NCBI GenBank assembly: GCA_002205965.3
Contig: NADL03000609.1
Span: forward strand, 1,240,001 to 1,304,000
Direction: 5' to 3'
DNA from: Kappaphycus alvarezii
Taxonomy: Eukaryota; Rhodophyta; Florideophyceae; Gigartinales; Solieriaceae
Length of the DNA stretch: 64,000 bases
This document shows, in pieces, positions 57,232 to 64,000 of the stretch (positions are counted from its first letter, which is position 1; each line of letters starts with the position of its first letter). The translations under genes were made by a program, and so were the position numbers. The notes beneath the pieces were generated by a model. The model made no database searches. It was not told where the DNA came from and saw only the letters and a list, made by a program, of their open reading frames with translations.

Positions 57232-58014
57232 CTACAAGACCTTTTCCCCATCTCGGCCCTTGTTCAAGTGGGCTCGAGCTGGGTGGCCAACAGGAGCAAG
57301 GTGTGGGTACTTTTTGAAGCAGCGACTGCTGTCACGATGCTTTCCACAGTGTATGCATATCTCAGCGGTAGGGTCTCGCTTGAACTTGGGCCGTTGCTTT
57401 CCAAGAAGAGCCGCGGATTCCGAAGCCCTCAAGGCGTCCTGATCTCGTTGGGCATGGCGCTGCTCCTCTTTGGCGGCATCTTCTTTGAACGAACTCGAAG
57501 GAGAATTTGTCGTCATCGAGATGAGCAGCGTCAAGGGCCGAGATGAGAGTATCAAAGCGATCTGGCAGGCCGTTAAGTAGCGCCATGGCCATTTCGCTGT
57601 CTTCGATGTGGACGGACATCGACTTGAGAGTGGCAGCGAGCTGGCGGATACGGGCGGCGAACGAGAGCACTTTCTCGTTCGGGTTCATCTTGGCGGTATA
57701 GAATCGGCGCCTGGCAGCCAGTTTATTGAGAAGAGTATGCTTCTCAAAGATATCACAAATCAGGGACCACATGACCTTGGCGGTATTGGCATGCTGGACT
57801 TGTTCGAGATGGGTATCAGATAGAGTCAGTCCGATGGTAGCCCTAGCCTTGCAATCCGCCTTCTTCCATGCGGAGTATGTAGGTGACGAGGTTTCCGGAG
57901 GGTCTTCAGTGAGGTGGTCGTCAACTTCCCTCAGTGAGAGCAATAGTTGAATTCTCGACTTCCAGATGTGGAAGTTGTCATCACGGAGCTTCTCGGCTGT
58001 CGAGTCGAAGTCCT
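57232..58014 (-). pseudogene. CopC gag
   Basis: The minus frame reads AEKLRDDNFHIWKSRIQLLL, SLREVDDHLTEDPPETSSPT, IGLTLSDTHLEQVQHANTAK and LLNKLAARRRFYTAKMNPNE, a clear copia gag. ATG GAC TCT at about 58028 is one base out of frame with it. An extra A near 57465 shifts the frame (the plus copy lacks it). The tail has CIHCGKHRDSSRCF, an irregular zinc knuckle with the His spacing changed. It ends with a TAG at 57232 in the same frame as the protease, and the same stop occurs in the plus copy at 60655. Confidence 0.88.
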
Positions 58015-58094
58015 GAAGAGTCCATGGAGAAAACAGTGGAGTGAGAGAAAACTGTGCTTATAGATAGAGGGAGCACAGGAGGTCGAGAACAGAT

Positions 58095-59044
58095 TTACTT
58101 ATTTCTATGATTAATGTGCCTGTTGCGATCGTGTCTCGTCTGGAAGAGGCGATTGCAGCAAACACACGGAGTGATGGCTGATCTCCTCTCGACTCTGTTT
58201 CGACACTTCTTTCCACCTCTGTGCTGCTCGAGCTGCTTTGGACCCGAGACTTTGAGTTGGCAAAGGTCACAAACAGGAGGGAAGACTTGGGCTTGGAGAT
58301 AGGAGGAACAGGAGTTGGAGGTAGGGGAACGAATGGAGCCGGAGAGAGAGGTTCGACTGAAAGAGGAGTCGGAACCCTTGGAGATGAAGGAACAAATGCA
58401 ACAGAAGGGGCAGCAGGAGAGAGTGGAGATTGGATGGGAGCAGCTGGAGCTGGAGACGTCGAAGCCGGAGAAGGGGAGATGAGAGAAACCACTTGAATGG
58501 GTCGAGGTGTCGGAGGTTTCGGATCCTTCTTCTTCTTCGGCTCTCCTCCCTTTGATTTCTTGCTTTGCTTCGATACTCTGCTCGATGAGGCAGGAAGCGG
58601 CTTGGAGCGAAGGTTCGTTGGCTTTGACTTCTTTCGTAGAGGTTTCGGAGCTAGAGATTTCGGACGAGCAGGCAGTTTCGGACGGTTGGCAAGGGAAAGG
58701 ATATGGTTTAAGAAGAGTCCTTCTTCTCCGGAGGAGGAGGCTTGGAGACGACTTCGACGTGAACAACCTCTGGAGTAGTCGCGGTGGAAGGAATGTCGTT
58801 ACCTTCGCCGTCCGACTCAATAGCGGAATCGTCGATGAAACGGCACTTCGGACGGCAGGAGGCTTGCGGAGGATTCGTCGAAGGTAAGGCGGCGAATCAC
58901 GGGATCGTTCGGAGGGATGTCGATGCCGCGACGAAATACGGAGAGTGAGATGACCACTGGTAACAGAAATTTGTGAGGTTAGGCGGAGGATAAGGCAATG
59001 CTTCGGGATGGTATGAGAAAAGCACAAGATGGTTTGGACTTACT
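58095..59044 (-). CDS. CopC ORF1: proline-rich protein with C2H2-type zinc fingers, spliced, frameshifted
   Basis: Lies between the primer site and gag. An exon ending at 59044 (...CGC AAC A) is followed by gtaagt and an 87-bp intron ending ttaccag at 58957. Joining gives RNMVISLSVFRRGIDIPPND in frame. Exon 2 encodes an acidic patch (DDSAIESDGEGNDIPSTATT), basic K/P-rich stretches, and a long proline/serine region (SPSPASTSPAPAAPIQSPLS). Near 58270 the frame must shift by one base to reach two fingers: CDLCQLKV...H (fourth ligand Cys) and CVCCNRLFQTRHDRNRHINH (CX2CX12HX3H), stop at 58095. No ATG heads exon 1; both copies have GTG where CopA has ATG. It is a counterpart of CopA ORF1 by position and fingers; overall sequence similarity is weak. 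Confidence 0.6.
58957..59043 (-). other. probable spliceosomal intron in CopC ORF1 leader
   Basis: 87 bases with donor aca|gtaagtcc and acceptor tttctgttaccag|tgg. A plus-strand copy at 63358-63444 has the same length and both sites. Splicing would keep ORF1 in frame (phase 1). Confidence 0.55.
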
Positions 59045-59423
59045 GTTGCGACTAGGCACGGGCCGTGAGACAAACCGGGGTATGTAACACGGGGGCGAGA
59101 CAAGAAGCAACGAGAGCAAGACGGGCCGCAAGATGTACTGGAATCTGTGGTGTGGGGATGAAGAGCGGCGACGGGCTGCAAAACCAACAGGAGTAGGTAG
59201 AGCAGGGACGACGGACGCTAAGCAGGCCACAAGACAGGAGGTCAGTAGATAGTGCAGAGACGTCAAGAGAGTGCGGTCAAACCTTCGGGCTTTTTTTTTT
59301 TTTTTTCTTCCTACACGTGTAGGGTGCCTCCGCGAAGTTGTTCAGTCTGTCCCTACACGGAGTATAGGGTAGCGTCCGGGGTGCGCGAGCAAGCGAGATG
59401 GATTCGTGAGCAGCGCTAGTGTT

Positions 59424-59437
59424 CTGGGCCCATAACC
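59424..59437 (-). promoter_or_regulatory. CopC primer-binding site (initiator tRNA-Met anticodon arm)
   Basis: Minus reads GGTTATGGGCCCAG right after the LTR-3 end CATCA, identical over 14 bases to the CopA site at 44933. Sequence beyond these 14 bases differs between the families, so the match is functional rather than shared background. From 59045 to 59423 is the leader, with an A-run on minus (59290-59306). Confidence 0.88.
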
Positions 59438-59620
59438 TGATGGACAAGGAGAAGGGAGAGAGCGCGAGCGGACGAGAGAGAGAGAGAGAAGAGGGAGAGA
59501 GAGCGAGTGGAGAGAAAGGAGGAGCAAGAGAGAGAGAAGAGTGAGCGACCAAGGAGAAGAGTTGAGAGAAGGGAAAGTGGTGAGAGACTTTACTTCGACC
59601 AAGAGTGGGCTGAGACCATG

Positions 59621-59630
59621 GCTTATATAG
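59621..59630 (-). promoter_or_regulatory. TATA-like box of LTR-3
   Basis: Minus reads CTATATAAGC, also present (with one change in one copy) near 53041-53050 and 53491-53500. It is a credible core promoter element; transcription would start some 25-30 bases on, in ...CAGCCCACTC. Confidence 0.5.
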
Positions 59631-59724
59631 ACTTCAGGGCGAGTCGCTTGATGCTTCGGCACGACCTGTGGAAGTTTCCAGAAGCCATGTAGACGACGGT
59701 GAAGGAATAACCCTAAACCTATCT

Positions 59725-59748
59725 GAGCTGATCAAAAAAGATCAGCTC
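59725..59748 (-). other. 9-bp inverted repeat in LTR-3
   Basis: gagctgatc and gatcagctc flank a run of A and are kept in all three LTR-3 copies (also 53146-53170 and 53595-53619). It lies in the upstream half of the LTR in sense orientation. Either a protein-binding palindrome or an RNA hairpin. Confidence 0.6.
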
Positions 59749-59859
59749 AAGCTCACAGCACAGTACAGTGCATAAACGTAACGGTCAAGATCTAGATTGA
59801 ACAGTAAAGTACAGTAGCTGTGCCCGCATACATTGTCAGTAAGCTGTAATTGTACCAAC

Positions 59860-60035
59860 CTCAGCCCACTCTTGGCCGAAGTAAAGCCTCTTACCACTTT
59901 CCCTTTCCTCAACTCTTCTCCTTGGTCGCTCACTTTCTCTCCTCTGCTCTCTCTCTCTCTCCACTCGCTCTCTCTCCCTCTTCTCGCTCTCTCTCTCGTC
60001 CGCTCGCGCTCTCTCCCTTCTCCTTGTCCATCAGA
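59860..60035 (+). mobile_element. LTR-3 fragment, inverted, at palindrome centre
   Basis: On plus it starts ctcagcccactcttggccga, which is LTR-3 just downstream of the TATA-like box, and runs to the exact LTR 3' terminus ...ccttgtccatca. The CT-rich tract is kept. It joins an LTR-3 in the opposite orientation on the left, and gag codons on the right. Confidence 0.9.
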
Positions 60036-60657
60036 TTGCAAGGCTAGGGCTACCATCGGACTGACTCTATCTGATACCCATCTCGAACAAGTCCAGCATG
60101 CCAATACCGCCAAGGTCATGTGGTCCCTGATTTGTGATATCTTTGAGAAGCATACTCTTCTCAATAAACTGGCTGCCAGGCGCCGATTCTATACCGCCAA
60201 GATGAACCCGAACGAGAAAGTGCTCTCGTTCGCCGCCCGTATCCGCCAGCTCGCTGCCACTCTCAAGTCGATGTCCGTCCACATCGAAGACAGCGAAATG
60301 GCCATGGCGCTACTTAACGGCCTGCCAGATCGCTTTGATACTCTCATCTCGGCCCTTGACGCTGCTCATCTCGATGACGACAAATTCTCCTTCGAGTTCG
60401 TTCAAAGCAGATGCCGCCAAGAGGAGCAGCGCCATGCCCAACGAGATCAGGACGCCTTGAGGGCTTCGGAATCCGCGGCTCTTCTTGGAAAGCAACGGCC
60501 CAAGTTCAAGCGAGACCCTACCGCTGAGATATGCATACACTGTGGAAAGCATCGTGACAGCAGTCGCTGCTTCAAAAAGTACCCACACCTTGCTCCTGTT
60601 GGCCACCCAGCTCGAGCCCACTTGAACAAGGGCCGAGATGGGGAAAAGGTCTTGTAG
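60036..60657 (+). pseudogene. CopC gag lacking its N-terminus, fused to LTR
   Basis: Gag begins abruptly at DCKARATIGLTLSDTHLEQV, joined to the LTR terminus CATCA. The leader, ORF1 and about 50 gag codons are missing. The remainder is intact: LLNKLAARRRFYTAKMNPNE, LLNGLPDRFDTLISALDAAH, QEEQRHAQRDQDALRASESA, and the irregular knuckle CIHCGKHRDSSRCF. It stops at TAG 60655. By chance the LTR frame is open, so a 274-codon fused frame starts at 59833 with an S/L/P-rich head. The copy preserves gag better than its minus-strand twin. Confidence 0.88.
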
Positions 60658-63011
60658 CTTCCCAAGCTTCCCTTGAGAAAGAAGAAGACAGAGACCTCGT
60701 CTGCTTGGTATCCATGCCTAATCATCGCGTCGCTGATTGCGACGCTGCAACTCCGGAATGTGAGAACGAGATCGTTGTAAGCAATGTCACCACCGATCAC
60801 TCGGTTGATGGAAATAATTGTCACATTGAAGCGAATCCCTTGAACCAAGCCAATGTGGCGCTACAAACTATTGGTAGCTCTGTATCCCTTGCTAATGAAT
60901 GGGTTATCGATTCGGGCTGTACCTCCCATGTCACGCACGATCGCTCGGCCTTTGTTTCATACCAAGAGTCCTCGGCTAACTCAACTCTGGATCTGGGAGC
61001 AGATTCTACAGCCTCTATCGAGGGAACAGGTGACGTAGTGCTGACTCTCCGTTATAAAAAGGATACCGTTCAATGCCTACTAAAGAATACTTCACGTTCC
61101 TACCCTTCGATACCAGCTGCTCTCGGTATCCGAAATGGCAAATCGCGGCATTAACTCCCAATTCAATCGCAACGCTGTTCTGCTTACAGACAACACCGAT
61201 GGATCTCTAGTGGCCACCGGCACTCTTGTCAAAGGCCTTTATATACTAGATACCTGTCAAAGTCCATCAAAGGCTAATGACTCGGAAGTTTCCTTGCTTA
61301 CATCTCTGAAGACATGGCACGAGCGACTGGCTCACATCAATACCGCTGAGATCAAGTCGATGGTTAGTCATGGAGCTGTCACAGGTGTTAAGTACGTCAA
61401 CTCTGGGACCCCTGACTCTTGTGTGGGATGCATTCTTGGAAAATCACACCGTGCACCAATCCCAAAGTCAAGAAAAGGGCGGTCTACGAAACCCCTCCAA
61501 CTGGTTCACTCAGATGTTTTAGGGCCTGTGGAGATTCCATCTCTCGGTGGAGCGCGGTACTTAGTGTCTTTCATTGATGACTATTCCAAATGGACAGTCG
61601 CCTATCCTATCACTCACAAATCTAAGGTTTTAGAGTGCTTCAAGAAGTACAAGGCCTTCGCAGAAAAACACACCAGCCAGTCTCTAGAAGCTCTTCACGT
61701 CCTCGAGTTCCATGACACCAAAATCCCGTTCGAGAATGATCAGCTTCTGGTAAAGGCTTTACGGTCGGACAACGGAGGCGAATATCTATCTACAGCATTC
61801 AAGAACTTCCTGGAGGCACAAGGTATTCAACATCAGCTTACAGTGGCTCATACTCCTCAGCAAAATGGAACAGCTGAAAGAATGAACCGAACCCTTCTCA
61901 ATCTGGTCCGATCAATGCTGCATCACAAGTCCCTTCCAAAGCACTTCTGGGCTGAAGCGCTTTCTACCGCTGTGTATGTACTAAATCGGGTTACATCCAG
62001 TTCCCTGCCCGACAATACTACTCCTATGAACTTTGGAATGGAACACCACCAGATATCTCCCATCTCGAGTGTTCGGTGCGCAATGTTGGTACGTTATCCT
62101 AAGAAGGATCTCAAGAAGTTGGATCCCAGGTCTCGTGAGGCACTAATGATGGGGTACTCAACCCAAAGTAAGGGATACAAGCTGTGGGACATTGGCTGAG
62201 AGAAAATGGTTGTTTCCAGGGACGTCACATTTGACGAATCTTCGAATTCTCCGCAAGATCAACACTGTTCAAGCTTTCTCGACGACCAAATGGAAGGGAA
62301 CACGAATCCCATCGGCAGCAATCGCACTTCCAAGGATCTGCTGATTGACTCTCCTTCTGGTAGCGAACAAGATGAGGGATCACTTGCCCTAATGGATGCG
62401 AACCCAGTCCAATCCAGCCCGGTACTCCTAGTATTGCTCCTCGTCGTTCATCCCGGATTGCGAAGAAGCCTGGCAGATGGTGGCTCTCCGGGTCGTCTGA
62501 AGATGTATCGCTCATTGCGGAAACCGCTCTTGTCTCTATTGGAATTCCAGCATCATACGAGGAAGCTACTTCTTCAGAGAACGTCGACTTTTGGATGCCT
62601 GGAATCAAAAAGGAAGAAGACTCCATACGAGAAAATGGCACGTTCGAGCTTGTCCCGCGAAAGCCAGGGATGCACGTCATTCCTTGCCGGTACGTCTTCC
62701 GTGTGAAACCAGACGTTGGTCCCAAAGTCCGCATAGTCGCCAAAGGATTTCGACAAGTTCCAGGTCTCGAGTATAATGAAACCTATGCTCCTGTAGTTTC
62801 TCTCTCTGCCCTACGATTGTTTCTCTGCATCACAAACTTCTTTGACCTTGAATGCGACCAGATGGATGTTGTGACCGCGTTTCTTAATGGGGAGTTGGAA
62901 GAGGAAATATTCATGGAAGTTCCATCCGGATTTCACGACCCAGCCAGGCCGAATCTCGTATGCCGCCTTCAAAAAGGCCCTGTATGGCTTAAACAGGCTC
63001 CACGTCAGTAG
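60658..63011 (+). pseudogene. CopC pol, plus copy, truncated in RT
   Basis: Continues in the gag frame after the TAG (LPKLPLRKKKTETSSAW). The protease site WVIDSGCTSHVTHDRSAF is intact. A two-base loss after CLLKN (near 61093) shifts the frame; from 61135 a 354-codon frame gives WHERLAHINTAEIKSMVSHG, CVGCILGKSHR, the integrase catalytic parts (HSDVLGPVEI, FIDDYSKWTV, LRSDNGGEYLSTAFKNFLEA, TPQQNGTAERMNRTLLNLVR) and its C-terminus. Then come a stop, an acidic spacer and the RT start (YVFRVKPDVGPKVRIVAKGF, VVTAFLNGELEEEIFMEVPS), which breaks off at 63011 before YVDD. Lesions differ from those in the minus copy. Confidence 0.9.
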
Positions 63012-64000
63012 TATCTCGCTTTGCTCGCGCACCCCGGACGCTACCCTACATTCCGTGTAGGGACAGAATGAACAACTTCGCGGAGGCTAAAAAAAAAATA
63101 AAATAAAAGCCCTAAAGGTTTGACCGCACTCTCTTGACGTCTCTGCATTATCTACTGACCTCCTGTCTTGTGGCCTGCTTAGCGTCCGTCGTCCCTGCTC
63201 TACCTACTCCTGTTGGTTTTTTCAGCCCGTCGCCGCTCTTCATCCCCACACCACAGATTCCAGTACATCTTGCGGCCCGTCTTGCTCTCGTTGCTTCTTC
63301 TCTCGCCCCCGTGTTACATACCCCGGTTTGTCTCACGGCCCGTGCCTAGTCGCAACAGTAAGTCCAAACCATACTTTGCTTTTCTCATACCATCCCGAAG
63401 CATTGCCTTATCCTCCGCCTAACCTCACAAATTTCTGTTACCAGTGGTCATCTCACTCTCCGTATTTCGTCGCGGCATCGACATCCCTCCGAACGATCCC
63501 TTGATTCGCCGCCTTATCTTCAACGAATCCTCCGCCAAGCCTCCTGCCCGTCCGAAGTGCCGTTTCATCGACGATTCCGCTATTGAGTCGGACGGCGAAG
63601 GTAACGACATTCCTTCCACCGCGACTACTCCAGAGGTTGTTCACGTCGAAGTCGTCTCCAAGCCTCCTCCTCCGGAGAAGAAGGACTCCTTCTTAAACCA
63701 TATCCTTTCCCTTGCCAACCGTCCGAAACTGCCTGCTCGTCCGAAATCCCTAGCTCCGAAACCTCTACGAAAGAAGTCAAAGCCAACGAACCTTCGCTCC
63801 AAGCCGCTTCCTGCCTCATCGAGCAGAGTATCGAAGCCAAGCAGGAAATCAAAGGGAGGGGAGCCGAAGAAGGAGAAGGATCCGAAACCTCCGACACCTC
63901 GACCCATTCAAGTGGTTTCTCTCATCTCCCCTTCTCCGGCTTCGGCGTCTCCAGCTCCAGCTGCTCCCATCCAATCTCCACTCTCTCCTGCTGCCCCTTC
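63012..64000 (+). pseudogene. CopC leader and ORF1 start, cut by window end
   Basis: Directly after the broken RT, sequence equivalent to the CopC leader begins (tgctcgcgcaccccggacgc), closely matching 59400 to 58390 on minus. The intron (63358-63444) and ORF1 exon 2 follow: VISLSVFRRGIDIPPNDPLI, AIESDGEGNDIPSTATTPEV, LPARPKSLAPKPLRKKSKPT, then the proline/serine region at the window edge. Exon 2 is open to the edge; the zinc fingers would lie beyond. An upstream frame in the leader (MTSLHYLLTSCLVACLASVV, from 63134) looks like a signal peptide but is probably untranslated leader. Confidence 0.75.

Larger units (their letters stand above)
59438..59859 (-). mobile_element. LTR-3, 5' LTR of minus-strand CopC
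   Basis: 422 bases, closely similar to 53302-53740. On minus it starts GTTGGTACAATTACAG at 59859, lacking the first T, and ends ...TTGTCCATCA at 59438. The outer end abuts an inverted LTR-3 fragment. Confidence 0.9.

Noticed and set aside
58221..58887. Long plus-strand ORFs opposite CopC ORF1 (58221-58496, 58497-58778, 58507-58887; also 63453-63907 minus)
   Set aside because: Antisense shadows of the proline/serine-rich ORF1; glycine- and phenylalanine-rich with no domain.
63134..63349. Signal-peptide-like ORF in the CopC leader as a secreted protein
   Set aside because: It lies in the leader upstream of the intron, and its second copy (59266 minus) diverges in frame after the hydrophobic part; more likely untranslated.

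Overview
This is gene-poor nuclear DNA from a eukaryote, made almost entirely of nested and decayed transposable elements. The evidence is Ty1/copia-type polyproteins, LTRs, primer sites matching the eukaryotic initiator tRNA, and a spliceosomal-type intron. I could not identify the organism. A repeat-rich protist, alga or fungus-like lineage would fit. I see no intact host housekeeping gene, rRNA or confident tRNA.

Family names used here are mine. CopA is a copia family with a long LTR (LTR-1, about 1.1-1.6 kb) that carries an internal 70-72 bp minisatellite. CopB is a related copia family. CopC is a copia family with a 420-440 bp LTR (LTR-3). CopD is a single decayed copia gag/protease. R1 is a 1.2 kb repeat without ORFs. 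R2 and R3 are short dispersed repeats.

Layout. 0-5.3 kb: old decayed coding remnants, including a helical, possibly Myb/SANT-like ORF on minus and a gag-like block on plus. 5.8-6.3 kb: R2 and R3 repeats. 6.9-10.6 kb: a broken DDE transposase, most like piggyBac, on minus. 11.5-15 kb: an old CopA element on minus (LTR, primer site, ORF1, gag, protease) with another LTR-1 inside it. 16-27 kb: many decayed LTR-1 copies in both orientations, gag scraps, and a GC-rich island. 27.1-28.3 kb: R1. 30.2-32.6 kb: CopD with tandem-repeated leader. 32.6-43.6 kb: a CopA pol on minus with its 3' LTR and polypurine tract, then R1, CopB fragments and a solo LTR-1. 43.6-47.4 kb: a young CopA copy on plus (LTR, PBS, ORF1, gag-pol) nested in CopB. 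47.4-48.9 kb: a near-identical 1.5 kb duplication of 38.2-39.7 kb. 49.7-52.9 kb: R1 split by a LINE-type fragment, then LTR-1. 52.9-64 kb: CopC on minus, followed by an inverted partial CopC on plus, forming a large inverted repeat centred on LTR-3, and the start of a third CopC piece.

How the parts work together. CopA and CopC share an unusual design: LTR, then a 14-nt primer site complementary to the anticodon arm of initiator tRNA-Met, then an extra ORF (ORF1) encoding a basic protein with two C2H2-type zinc fingers, then gag and pol. In CopC, ORF1 appears to be reached through an 87-bp intron. This ORF1 cassette is the best candidate here for something not widely described. All elements carry stops or frameshifts, so none is clearly autonomous as it stands.
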